Assembly: GCF_015355765.1 (NCBI RefSeq)
Contig: NZ_JACWNA010000001.1
Span: 186,001-250,000 of the forward strand
DNA from: Actinomyces haliotis
Lineage (GTDB): Bacteria; Actinomycetota; Actinomycetes; Actinomycetales; Actinomycetaceae
DNA length: 64,000 bases
Direction of reading: 5' to 3'
Shown here: positions 32,202 to 42,138 of the stretch, piece after piece
Numbering within the stretch: position 1 is the first letter of the stretch
How the letters are laid out: the number at the start of each line of letters is the position of its first letter
Translations under genes and position numbers: made by a program
Notes under the pieces: generated by a model
The model's database searches: none
The model's input: the letters and a program-made list of their open reading frames with translations, nothing else
Told to the model about the DNA's origin: nothing

Positions 32202-34742
32202 TCAGCGCTGCAGCCCGAGCTGCCGCTTGATGCGCCCGGTCGCGCGGCGCGCGACCTCCTGCGGTCCCCCGACCCGCATGTAGTCGACGACGAGGCGCAG
32301 ATCGCCCTGCACACTGGGCTTCCGCTTGGGGTAGGCGTGGGCGCGCAGCCCAGAGGCCCCGGCGACGGCACCCGACAGGGTGAGGTCGCGCGCCCGGTGC
32401 GGCGTCCGGCAGAACTCCACGAGCGGTGCCAGCACCGTCCTCCACCGGAACTGCTCCGCGAAGACGCGCACGTTGGCCTTGGCCTGAGCGATCGCAGCCT
32501 CGTCGTAGAGCATCTCCTCCAGGGCGTTCTCAAGAGCGTCCACGTCCTCGGGCGGGACCCCGCGCCCCAGCCCCTCGGAGTCGAGGACGTCGCCGAAGGA
32601 GTCGCCAGTGGTCGCCACGATCGGCAGGTCCGTCCACAGGTAGTCCAGGATTCGTGTGCGGAACGAGAAGGCCGTCTCGATGTGCTCGAAGTGCGTCGAC
32701 ACCCCGAGGTCGGCGTCAAGGAGGACGTCGGCGCGCTCGTTGTACGGCACCCAGTCGGAGTTGAAGAAGACGTGCTTGTCGGTGAGGCCCAGCTGCGCGG
32801 CGAGCTCCTTGGTCTCCCACGCGACCTTCATGTCCGGGACTCCGGGGTTGGGGTGCTTCATCCCCATGAAGTACAGGCAGACGTCGTCGTGACGCTCGGC
32901 CAGGCGCCCGACGGCGCGCACGAGGGTCAGCGGGTCGAACCAGTTGTAGACGCCGCCGCCCCAGACGATGACCTTGTCGTCCATGCCGATGCCCGGCACG
33001 ACCCCGCGGATGCCGTGCTTGCGCTGGACAGGTTCCTCGTCCTGGATGCCGAAGGGGACGATCGACACGAGCGAGTCCAGCCCCTCCCCCGGCGCGACGG
33101 TCAAGGGGTTGATGCGTCCGACGCTGGCCAGCTCGCCGAGCCAGAAGCCGCGCTGCTTCTCCGAGGCGCACAGGAAGTGGTCCGCCCGCGAGAGCTGCTT
33201 GTTGAGGACGTCGGTCACGGAGAAGATCGCCTCGCGACGACCGGACCGGCCCAGGTCCTTGGCCTGCTCCAGCTGCTCGAGGTGCATCGGGTCGTAGATG
33301 TCGGCGACGATGATCTTGTCGGAGCCGACCAGCCACGGGGCGCCCTCCAGCAGGAAGCCCTGGAAGACGATGATGTCGGCCCAGTCGGTGTGGCCCCGCA
33401 GGTCGTCGCCCTGCGCGAAGGCGATCTCGAAGCGCGGGTCCTCCACGTCCTTGACCCCCGCCGTCGAGACGAGCCGGGTCGGGTGCTCCGCGCTCAGCGC
33501 TGCCGCCATCTCCCAGGCGCGGATCGCGGGCCCGGCGAGCTTCCCGGAAAGGGGCTCACCGGTGACGACGAGGACGTTCGTCGAGGAGATGAACAACTGG
33601 TCGATGCCGAAGGACTCCACAAGGACCTCGTGGCCCTTGAGATAGTGCTCGACGGGGTACGCCGGCTCGATGGCGTGCCGGAAGAGGGGGAAGAGCTGGG
33701 CGTCCGTGACCGCCCGGTGCGCCTGGAGCTCGGCCCGGGTGACGGCGAGCGTGTCGAGCTGCTCATCGAGGTAGTCGACGGCGTAGATCCCGGTCATCCC
33801 CATCTTGGGGACGACGGTGGTCGCATCGTCGGTCAGCGTCGAGGTGTCGACGTCGGCACGCGCCGTACCGCGGCGCACCGCCAGTGAGATCGCGGCCGGC
33901 AGCGCCGTGCGCAGGGTCTCGTCCTCGTAGTTCTTGAACATGCTCAGCAGCGCGTTGCGCTCCAGGAGGTAGGACTCCCGGTAGTTGCCGAACTTCTTCA
34001 TCGTCACGTGGTGCTTGTGGTACGCCACCGAGCCCGGCACGTAGCGGACCTTGCGGCCGAGGAGGTTGACCCGCCAGCCGAGGTCGACGTCCTCGTAGAA
34101 CATGAAGAAGCGCTCGTCGAAACCGCCGATCTCGCGGAAGTACTCCGCCGGCATGAACATGGCTGCGCCGGTCCCGAAGAGGACGTCCTTGGGCGTCTCG
34201 TAGGAGCCGTCGTCGATCCACTCGGCCTCGCGCTTGTAGCCCATGCCGTACCAGGTCAGGGAGCCGTCGACGAAGTCGACGAGCTTGCCGTCCCAGTCCA
34301 GGACCTTGGAGGCGACCGCACCGACGCTCGGGTCGTTCTCCATCTCCTCGACGGCGGCACGCACCCAGCCCTTGCCGGGACGGGCGTCGTTGTTGATGAA
34401 CGCGACGTACTCGCCGGTGGCGGCCTCGACGCCGAAGTTGCACCCGCCGGCGAAACCGAGGTTGGCGCCCGAGGGCAGCACGCGTACGGTCGGGCACGCC
34501 TTCGCGATGAGCTCGGCGGATCCGTCCTGGGAGTCGTTCTCGACGACGATGAGCTCGAGGCGCTCCGTGGGCCAGTCGATCTCGTCGAAGTACCGCAGGC
34601 AGGCGATCGTGTCCTCGGCACCCTTGTAGTTGACCAGGATGACGGAGACGACGCCCTGCCGCACTTCGTGCTCACGGTCGATGAGGTGAGCCCGGGAGGG
34701 ATCGGCGTTCAGGGTCTCGGGAATGACGTTCTCGATCGGCAT
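32202..34742 (-). CDS. Bifunctional GT2-GT4 glycosyltransferase
   Basis: An 846-residue two-domain enzyme. The N-terminal GT2 domain (about 30-290) has VSVILVNYKGAEDT, INNDARPG (116-123, DXD position) and FYEDVDLGWR (215-224), the rhamnosyltransferase-type pair. The C-terminal GT-B/GT4 domain (about 370-800) has VTGEPLSGKLAGPAIRAWEMA at its start and a donor-side VSTHFEHIETAFSFRTRILDYLW segment. A short basic tail ends the protein. Such fusions add two successive sugars. The ATG at 34742 lies 1 nt after the stop of the degenerate paralogue upstream, so both are probably made from one transcript. Confidence 0.88.
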   Translation of the reverse strand: MPIENVIPETLNADPSRAHLIDREHEVRQGVVSVILVNYKGAEDTIACLRYFDEIDWPTERLELIVVENDSQDGSAELIAKACPTVRVLPSGANLGFAGGCNFGVEAATGEYVAFINNDARPGKGWVRAAVEEMENDPSVGAVASKVLDWDGKLVDFVDGSLTWYGMGYKREAEWIDDGSYETPKDVLFGTGAAMFMPAEYFREIGGFDERFFMFYEDVDLGWRVNLLGRKVRYVPGSVAYHKHHVTMKKFGNYRESYLLERNALLSMFKNYEDETLRTALPAAISLAVRRGTARADVDTSTLTDDATTVVPKMGMTGIYAVDYLDEQLDTLAVTRAELQAHRAVTDAQLFPLFRHAIEPAYPVEHYLKGHEVLVESFGIDQLFISSTNVLVVTGEPLSGKLAGPAIRAWEMAAALSAEHPTRLVSTAGVKDVEDPRFEIAFAQGDDLRGHTDWADIIVFQGFLLEGAPWLVGSDKIIVADIYDPMHLEQLEQAKDLGRSGRREAIFSVTDVLNKQLSRADHFLCASEKQRGFWLGELASVGRINPLTVAPGEGLDSLVSIVPFGIQDEEPVQRKHGIRGVVPGIGMDDKVIVWGGGVYNWFDPLTLVRAVGRLAERHDDVCLYFMGMKHPNPGVPDMKVAWETKELAAQLGLTDKHVFFNSDWVPYNERADVLLDADLGVSTHFEHIETAFSFRTRILDYLWTDLPIVATTGDSFGDVLDSEGLGRGVPPEDVDALENALEEMLYDEAAIAQAKANVRVFAEQFRWRTVLAPLVEFCRTPHRARDLTLSGAVAGASGLRAHAYPKRKPSVQGDLRLVVDYMRVGGPQEVARRATGRIKRQLGLQR

Positions 34743-34743
34743 C

Positions 34744-36237
34744 TCAGTTGCCCTTCCTCTCGGCGACGACTCGTCGGACTCGGCCAGAAGCCTTCTCCGC
34801 GACCTTCCGCACCCCGCCCTCACGCAGGTACTGCACGGCGATCGCCAGGTCTCCGGACCGCGGGGTCAGCGCGACGGCCTCAGCGGCCGACAGCGAGCCG
34901 GCGTCGGCGGCCCTGATGGGCCGCCGGCAGAACGCCTCGAGCCGCACGCCGTCGGGATCCGCCGCGACGAGCGAGGTGAGCGAGGGATCGGCGTCGTAGA
35001 CGACGTCGTTGACGCGGCCGGTGCCCGCGAGCGTGCCCAGGACGAGATCGCGCTGCACGTCGTCGGCGACGAGGACGCGGTCGGCGCGCTTGACGAGCTC
35101 GACGAGCGCGACGGCCCTGGAGTCCGTGCGGCGCGCGTTCATCAGCCAGCCCAGGACGTCCATGGTCGACAGGTCGGCGATGAGCGGCGTCGAGGTGTAG
35201 GCCGTCCCCGGGGCGTCGGCAAGGACGACGCCGATGAGCACGATGACGTCGGCCCACTCGGTGTGGTCCGCGGCGATCCCGGGCAGCTCGCGTCCCTCCT
35301 CCGTCATCGTGTCGGTCTGCGGGTCGACGCGCCGGACGACGACGTCGCGCCCGAGGCTCTCGATGAGGGCGTCCGCCCGCCGGCGGGCGGCGCCGTCCTC
35401 CGGAGCCACGACGAGGACGTGCATCGGCTCCCACAGGACGCGGTCGACGCCGAGGATCGTCGCGAGACGGTCGAATCCCGGAGCGTCGGCGCTGGGATCG
35501 AGTCCGAGAACCGTCGGCAGGGCAGGTCCGATCAGCGGGGCGAGAGCCCGGTCGGGCACGCGCCGGACGCGCTGGACGTAGTCGCGCACGCCGTCTGTCT
35601 CGGTCAGGTTGTCGAGCGCGCCGTCGATCGCGTAGGCGCCCAGGAGCCCGCTCGTGGGCACACTGAGGTCGCCGACCTCATCGCCGCCCGGCGAGCGCTG
35701 GAGGTCCAGGGCCGTCGTGTCGGTGCGGGAGGCGTGCAGGGAGGAGGAGAGGCCGAGGATCTGAGCGACGGGCGCCAGGACCCCGCGGAACTCGTCGCTG
35801 AGGTTGGTGTCCAGGGTCGTGAGCAGGCCGCGGCGGCGCAGCAGCCGGGCCTCAGCGGTGGCTGGCACGTCCGGGGAGGCCGGGCCGTCGATGACCGCGA
35901 CCTGCCGTCCCATGATGTTCAGACGCCACTGGACGTCGAACAGGGCGGTCTCAGGGTCGGCGAAGCGCCGGGCACCCCCCACGTCGACGAGGACCTCCTG
36001 GCCGACCCAGTCCAGCGCCTCGTCCCTCACCAGGAGGGTGTCGGTGAGCACACCGAGCGTGAGGGTCTCGTCACCGCCGGGCGCGTAGGCGTAGGCGTCG
36101 AAGACGGAGGTGGTCAGGCGGAGGGCGTCGGCCCTGAGGACCTCCAGGGGCACGCAGGCGGGGCGCCCGCCGACCGTGAGCGCGCTGATTCCGGCGGAGA
36201 CGTGATGCACCGCGGGCAGGTCCTCGATGAATGACAT
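34744..36237 (-). CDS. Degenerate paralogue of the GT2-GT4 glycosyltransferase (pseudo-enzyme)
   Basis: A 497-residue protein with no standard catalytic motif, but it tracks its downstream neighbour. DVQWRLNIMGR (101-111) parallels DLGWRVNLLGR (220-230) of the intact enzyme. HTEWADVIVLIGVVL parallels HTDWADIIVFQGFLL. The C-terminal LAIAVQYLREGGVRKVAEKASG parallels LRLVVDYMRVGGPQEVARRATG. The DXD-like and EDVD acids and the GT4 donor-binding half are lacking. The frame is intact and 1 nt from the next start, so it is a maintained gene. A scaffold or regulatory partner of the active enzyme is the best guess. It is divergent from the ABC exporter genes. Confidence 0.7.
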   Translation of the reverse strand: MSFIEDLPAVHHVSAGISALTVGGRPACVPLEVLRADALRLTTSVFDAYAYAPGGDETLTLGVLTDTLLVRDEALDWVGQEVLVDVGGARRFADPETALFDVQWRLNIMGRQVAVIDGPASPDVPATAEARLLRRRGLLTTLDTNLSDEFRGVLAPVAQILGLSSSLHASRTDTTALDLQRSPGGDEVGDLSVPTSGLLGAYAIDGALDNLTETDGVRDYVQRVRRVPDRALAPLIGPALPTVLGLDPSADAPGFDRLATILGVDRVLWEPMHVLVVAPEDGAARRRADALIESLGRDVVVRRVDPQTDTMTEEGRELPGIAADHTEWADVIVLIGVVLADAPGTAYTSTPLIADLSTMDVLGWLMNARRTDSRAVALVELVKRADRVLVADDVQRDLVLGTLAGTGRVNDVVYDADPSLTSLVAADPDGVRLEAFCRRPIRAADAGSLSAAEAVALTPRSGDLAIAVQYLREGGVRKVAEKASGRVRRVVAERKGN

Positions 36238-36370
36238 GGGGGCTTGTCCTTCCCGTATGAGACGTGGAGCATCCTAGCCCGGAGGTCCCTGTCCCACCTG
36301 CCGAGCCAGGTACAGTGTCGCCGTCGTCGTCACCGAGATGGCGACCTGACACGACCGTCTTGGAGGCCCC

Positions 36371-37303
36371 GTGACTGCATCCACCGACAGGGAGCACGCG
36401 CTCTCGCTCGAGCCCATGAGGCCCGCCGCGCCGTCGGTCGGCTTCTTCAAGGGGACGCGGGCGTCGCTCGCGGACATCTGGGGCCGACGCGACCTGCTGG
36501 GTCGCCTCACGCGTCGTGAGATCAGGGCGCGCTACAAGGACTCCGTCCTCGGCGTCGTGTGGAGCCTCATCAAGCCCCTCGTGAGCCTGGTCATCTACGT
36601 CGTCGTCATCGGACAGGTCATGGGAGCTGCCCGGTCCATCCCGGACTTCGCGATCTACGTCTTCACGGGTCTGACCGCCTGGCAGCTCTTCAGCGACATC
36701 ATCTCGGCGTGCACGGGCTCGATCGTCGGCAACTCCGGGATCATCAAGAAGATCCAGCTCCCCAGGGAGATCTTCCCGCTCGCCTCCGTCGGCTCCTCGC
36801 TCTTCAACTTCGCGATGCAGTTCGCGATCCTCATCCTCGCGGTCCTCCTGCTGCCGTACGTGCCCGGCTCGCTGGCGACGACGCCTCTGGTCTTCGACCT
36901 CCGGCTCGTCTACCTGCCCTTCGCGCTCCTCATCCTCGTCGTGTGGGGCACGATGTTCGGCCTGGTGCTCTCCGCCGTCAACGTCTACCTCCGCGACATC
37001 CAGTACCTCGTTGAGGTCGTCCTCCTCGTGGGCATGTGGGCCTCTCCGATCGTGTACTCGTGGAACATGGTGCTCAGCGTGACCAAGGGCAACGCCATCG
37101 CGGAGGAGCTGTACCTGTCCAACCCCGTGACGCTGGCGATCCTCGGGTTCCAGCGCTCCGTCTGGGTCGCCGGCGCCGGTGAGGCCACGGCGACGCACCT
37201 CGGCGTGCGGATGCTCATCGCGCTGGCGGTCGGCGTCATCCTCCTCGGCGTCGCCCAGCGGATCTTCTCCGTCCTCCAGCGCAACTTCGCCCAGGAGCTC
37301 TGA
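36371..37303 (+). CDS. Polysaccharide ABC transporter permease (Wzm/TagG-like)
   Basis: A 310-residue ABC-2-type permease with six transmembrane helices. The N-terminal interface segment has RLTRREIRARYKDSVLGVVWSLIKPL, the hallmark of Wzm/TagG/RfbA exporters of wall or O-polysaccharides. The GTG start at 36371 follows GGAGG (36362-36366). The ATP-binding partner gene starts 2 nt after its stop. Together they would export a completed, lipid-linked polysaccharide across the cytoplasmic membrane. Confidence 0.93.
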   Translation: MTASTDREHALSLEPMRPAAPSVGFFKGTRASLADIWGRRDLLGRLTRREIRARYKDSVLGVVWSLIKPLVSLVIYVVVIGQVMGAARSIPDFAIYVFTGLTAWQLFSDIISACTGSIVGNSGIIKKIQLPREIFPLASVGSSLFNFAMQFAILILAVLLLPYVPGSLATTPLVFDLRLVYLPFALLILVVWGTMFGLVLSAVNVYLRDIQYLVEVVLLVGMWASPIVYSWNMVLSVTKGNAIAEELYLSNPVTLAILGFQRSVWVAGAGEATATHLGVRMLIALAVGVILLGVAQRIFSVLQRNFAQEL

Positions 37304-37305
37304 CC

Positions 37306-38508
37306 ATGACCGAAGTCGTCACCGTCCGCGACATCGCCAAGCGCTTCGTCGTGCACAAGGACAAGTCCCTCAAGGAGCGCGTCGTCAACGCCCGCACCTC
37401 GCGGGCGCAGAAGGTGGACTTCTGGGCCCTGCAGGACATCAACCTCGACATCCACTCCGGTGAGACCATCGGCCTGGTCGGGGCCAACGGCTCAGGCAAG
37501 TCCACTCTGCTCAAGGTCATCGGCGGGATCCTCACCCCCGACCGCGGCGAGGTCATGCTCCGCGGCCGCCTCGCGGCGCTCCTCGAGCTCGGCGCCGGGT
37601 TCCACCCCGACCTCACGGGCCGCGAGAACGTCTACCTCAACGCGGCGATCCTCGGGCTCACCGAGGCGGAGACGCAGCGCCACTTCGACGAGATCGTCGC
37701 CTTCTCCGGCATCGAGGACTTCATCGACACCCAGGTGAAGTTCTACTCGTCGGGCATGTACGTGCGCCTCGCCTTCGCCGTCGCCGTGCACGTCGACCCC
37801 GACATCCTCCTGGTCGACGAGGTCCTGGCGGTCGGCGACGAGCCCTTCCAGCACAAGTGCATGGAGAAGATCCACGAGTTCCAGGACGACGGGCGCACCA
37901 TCATCCTCGTCTCCCACTCCGCCTCCCAGGTCGCGGAGGTGTGCGACCGCGCCGTCATGCTCGAGCACGGGCGGATCGTCGTGGACGGCAGCACCGACGA
38001 GGTGCTCGGCCGCCTGCGCCATAACTACGAGGTGACGATCGAGGCCGAGGAGATGGCCGAGGCTGAGCGCAAGGGTGAGGTCTCGCTCGTCCTGCCGGCG
38101 GACCAGCAGATCACCTCGACGGAGATCGTCGCGCCCGTCGTCGACGGCGTCCCCACGATCGCCCCGGGTGACGACCTCGTCGTCAGGGGCGGGATCAAGG
38201 CAGCCCCACCGCTCATCGGATGGGGCATCTCGCTCACCGTCTCGACCGTCCTCGGTGGAGCGGTGCTCGGCACGGACACGAAGATGATGGGCGCAGAGCT
38301 CCCCGTGGTGGACGGCGAGGGCGAGTTCGAGCTCGTGCTGCCGCGTCTCCAGCTGGGCGAGGGCGAGTACGCCATCAGCCTGTCCCTCCTCGACGGCAAC
38401 CTCGAGGAGATCCATCGGATCCGCGAGGCGGGCCGGTTCAAGGTGCACACCGATGGCCACACGGTGGGCGCCGTCTACACCGACCCGCGCCTCATCGTCA
38501 GTGGTTAG
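37306..38508 (+). CDS. Polysaccharide ABC transporter ATP-binding protein (Wzt/TagH-like)
   Basis: A 400-residue protein. The nucleotide-binding domain (1-245) has Walker A GANGSGKST (59-67), signature YSSGMYVRLAFA, and Walker B ILLVDEVLAVGD. The C-terminal 150 residues form a beta-sandwich Wzt_C-type domain, which in O-antigen exporters recognises the end group of the glycan. That suggests export of a chain with a defined terminus (inference). It lies 2 nt after the permease gene. A long hairpin at 38553-38615 ends the operon. Confidence 0.93.
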   Translation: MTEVVTVRDIAKRFVVHKDKSLKERVVNARTSRAQKVDFWALQDINLDIHSGETIGLVGANGSGKSTLLKVIGGILTPDRGEVMLRGRLAALLELGAGFHPDLTGRENVYLNAAILGLTEAETQRHFDEIVAFSGIEDFIDTQVKFYSSGMYVRLAFAVAVHVDPDILLVDEVLAVGDEPFQHKCMEKIHEFQDDGRTIILVSHSASQVAEVCDRAVMLEHGRIVVDGSTDEVLGRLRHNYEVTIEAEEMAEAERKGEVSLVLPADQQITSTEIVAPVVDGVPTIAPGDDLVVRGGIKAAPPLIGWGISLTVSTVLGGAVLGTDTKMMGAELPVVDGEGEFELVLPRLQLGEGEYAISLSLLDGNLEEIHRIREAGRFKVHTDGHTVGAVYTDPRLIVSG

Positions 38509-38552
38509 GAGCACCTGGAAAGTGGTCCACCACACCGCCGCTGGCGACGTTC

Positions 38553-38615
38553 CTGAGCCTGCGATGGGGGCCGCGACACCGCCGTGTCACGGCCCCCGTC
38601 ACTTGACAGGCTCAG
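38553..38615. terminator. Two-tier hairpin between the ABC exporter and amidase genes
   Basis: The inner stem is GGGGGCCG (38566-38573) with CGGCCCCC (38590-38597), extended by GACAC/GTGTC (38575-38579, 38584-38588) around a 4-nt loop. The outer stem is CTGAGCCTG (38553-38561) with CAGGCTCAG (38607-38615). It lies between convergent genes and is a strong terminator candidate for both. Confidence 0.75.
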
Positions 38616-38624
38616 CGCGTGCTG

Positions 38625-40751
38625 TCACGACACCGTCGGCCCGACGCCGCTCGTCCAGGTGATCATTCCACCAACAAAGGACTGACAACTCACCCCACTG
38701 GGCACGACCGCTTCATCCGAGGACGGATACCCCAGGGAGCCCGTCACGCCGCCGCGCTCAAGCCATGTCGACAAGATGCCGCTCCACACAGGATGTGAGT
38801 CAGTCTGCCGAGACCAGTAGATGCGCCCGCCTTGGAACTGCTGATAGACGCCGCCACTGACGCTCCGCTCGTCCGACGTCGGGTATCCAAGACGCCCCCG
38901 CTCGAACGAGAAGCGGCCCCATGCAGCAAGGTTTCCGCCCCACACGGCATGAGCCCCACCGGATGCTGACCAGTAGATGCTGCCCCCCTGAAAGGTCTGG
39001 TAGGACCCCGCGGCCAGGGCATGTTCGTCGCTCGTCGGATACCCCAAGCGTCCAGCCTCCGAGCCCAACGCTGCATATCGAGCCCCGACACCCTCAGATA
39101 CGAAGTGCGCCCCGGTCGATGCGGACCAGTACCCAGTACCATTGCTGTACTGCTCGAAGTATCCGCCCTTGATCGCGTGAGGACCGCTGACGAACGCCCC
39201 GTACTTGGAGGAGGCTCCACCGAGCGCGTTCCACTTGGCACGGATGGCGCTGTCAGCCGTCGCAGTCGCACTGCCCGTCCCAGACAGTGAGTCGATCTCC
39301 GACTGCGCGATCGACCGGATCTGGTCCATCTTGGAGTAGCCGACGTCGCCGGGGCACGTCGTGTAGTTCACGTCGCGGTGGGCGAAGATGTACGTGAAGT
39401 TCTGCGTCGAGCCCTTGGGGTACTTGATGAGTGCGCTGGGCGACCCCATCACGAAGCTCGAGGAGCCGGTGGAGCTCGTGATGCCCTGTCGGCCCAGGAA
39501 CCAGCCGGCCATCTTGCCGACGGCGTCGAGCTGCGCGGAGCTCGGGCTGATGGAGGTGAAGTCACCCATCATGGAGATGCCCATCGTGCCGTTGTTGACA
39601 CCGAGGGCGTGGCCACCGACGACCATCCGGCCGGGGGCCGAGGCGAGGGAGCCCGAGCGTCCCTCGAAGACCTGACCGTACTTGGAGACGAGGAAGTTGT
39701 ACCCGATGTCGCCCCAGCCGAGCGTGACGGCGTGGTAGTAGTAGATGCCGTTGACGATGGACGCGGACTGGGCCGCGGTGTAGCTGTTCGTGCCGGCGGT
39801 GTGGTGGACGACGACGTGGTCGGCCTCGGCGTACGCCGGGCTCCACGTCATGTACGACTCGTTGGCCCCCCACTCGGCCCGGGTGGTCACGGGCACCGGG
39901 AGGCTGTTGGCGGTCGTCGTCGCGGCGAGCAGGGCGGCGGCGGCGGGGCTGACGCCGCTTCCGCCGCTGGTGCTGCCCGACCCGCTCTGCTCGGAGCCGG
40001 ACGGGACCGCGGTCGGCGTCTCGGTCTGCTGGGCGATCGGCCCGCGGGCGTTCGAGGACGTGTTCGAGTCGTCGGCGGCGACGTCGGTCGACGACGCGTC
40101 CACGGTCTTGAGGTCGGAGGCGTCGACCTGCTCCTCCCCGGTCGGCTGGCCGGGGACCATCGCGAGGTTGAGGTCCGCGGGCAGGTCGCCCGAGGGGCTG
40201 ATGACGCTGGCCTGGATGGCGTCGGCACCGCCCGTGACGAACTCGTCGGTCCCCTGCAGGCCCGCGCCGTCATCGCGGCCGACGTCGGAGGCCTGGTTGA
40301 GGTACCACGGGGACCAGACGCCGTCCTCGCGGACGCGCAGGTAGATCTGGGTGCCTGTCGGCAGGTTCGCTTCGCCCTTCCAGCTGAAGCCGGCGACGAG
40401 GAAGTCGTCGACGGCGACGGGCTCGGTGAGCAGCGTCGCGTCCTTCTCGGGGTCGACCGGATCGGTCGCCGTCGCGAGGAGCGCGGAGCGCCCGGGGGCG
40501 ACCGAGCTGCCGCCCGAGGTGGCGGCGGGCGCCTGGGTGGCGGCTGCGCTCGGTGACGCGGTGCTCGCTGAGTCGTCGAGTCCCGCCTCGGCGACGGCGG
40601 TGCCGTCGCCCGAGGAAGTGGTGAGCTGGAGGAGCTGTGCTGGGGCTTGCGCCTCGGCCGGGTCGGCGGCGGTCGCGGTCGACGCGGGCGCGAGCCCGAC
40701 GGCGAGGAGCGGTACCGTGGCGACGAGGCCGAGGAGACGGGGGGCCGACAT
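38625..40751 (-). CDS. Secreted N-acetylmuramoyl-L-alanine amidase (PGRP type) with LGFP repeats
   Basis: A 708-residue protein with a signal peptide (about 1-29), a Ser/Ala-rich region and a small beta domain (to about 205), and a linker. The PGRP/Amidase_2 domain is at about 292-480, with zinc ligands His316/His317 in HVVVHHTAG, His458 in AHRD and Cys466 in TTCPGD. LGFP wall-binding repeats fill about 501-708. It would cut the amide between MurNAc and the stem peptide. The end repeat [10 protein letters not shown]-type unit also occurs in the NlpC/P60 protein at 15854. GAAAGGAC precedes the ATG. It is divergent from rmlB. Confidence 0.93.
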   Translation of the reverse strand: MSAPRLLGLVATVPLLAVGLAPASTATAADPAEAQAPAQLLQLTTSSGDGTAVAEAGLDDSASTASPSAAATQAPAATSGGSSVAPGRSALLATATDPVDPEKDATLLTEPVAVDDFLVAGFSWKGEANLPTGTQIYLRVREDGVWSPWYLNQASDVGRDDGAGLQGTDEFVTGGADAIQASVISPSGDLPADLNLAMVPGQPTGEEQVDASDLKTVDASSTDVAADDSNTSSNARGPIAQQTETPTAVPSGSEQSGSGSTSGGSGVSPAAAALLAATTTANSLPVPVTTRAEWGANESYMTWSPAYAEADHVVVHHTAGTNSYTAAQSASIVNGIYYYHAVTLGWGDIGYNFLVSKYGQVFEGRSGSLASAPGRMVVGGHALGVNNGTMGISMMGDFTSISPSSAQLDAVGKMAGWFLGRQGITSSTGSSSFVMGSPSALIKYPKGSTQNFTYIFAHRDVNYTTCPGDVGYSKMDQIRSIAQSEIDSLSGTGSATATADSAIRAKWNALGGASSKYGAFVSGPHAIKGGYFEQYSNGTGYWSASTGAHFVSEGVGARYAALGSEAGRLGYPTSDEHALAAGSYQTFQGGSIYWSASGGAHAVWGGNLAAWGRFSFERGRLGYPTSDERSVSGGVYQQFQGGRIYWSRQTDSHPVWSGILSTWLERGGVTGSLGYPSSDEAVVPSGVSCQSFVGGMITWTSGVGPTVS

Positions 40752-40781
40752 GGGGGTCCTTTCGGCATGGTTTCCTGGCTT

Positions 40782-40831
40782 GTTCCCAAGAGGCGCCTGT
40801 GCACGATGTGATACATGTGACCTTTGGGAAC
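40782..40831. promoter_or_regulatory. Inverted repeat upstream of the amidase gene
   Basis: GTTCCCAA (40782-40789) and TTGGGAAC (40824-40831) form 8-bp arms 34 bp apart, 31-80 bp upstream of the amidase start. It is a possible operator or looped site in the 295-bp amidase-rmlB divergent region, which holds no gene. Confidence 0.35.
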
Positions 40832-40863
40832 GGTGGCGAGACTACCGGGTGCCCACGAAATGA

Positions 40864-42042
<1,179 letters not shown>

Positions 42043-42076
42043 GCTCGACGACCGCACCACCCCGCCTTTGAGAGCG

Positions 42077-42109
42077 AGCGGCCCCGCCCGGACGATCCGG
42101 CCGGGGCCG
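42077..42109. terminator. Hairpin between rmlB and a convergent GT2 gene
   Basis: GCGGCCCC (42077-42084) pairs with GGGGCCGC (42102-42109). An inner CCGGA/TCCGG stem closes a 3-nt loop. It is a likely bidirectional terminator. Confidence 0.6.
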
Positions 42110-42138
42110 CCATCTCATTGCGGCCGGACGACGTTACC

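Noticed and set aside
32007-33887. Forward frame of about 626 codons opposite the GT2-GT4 gene
   Set aside because: It begins inside another GT gene and lacks domains; the reverse-strand enzyme has full motifs.
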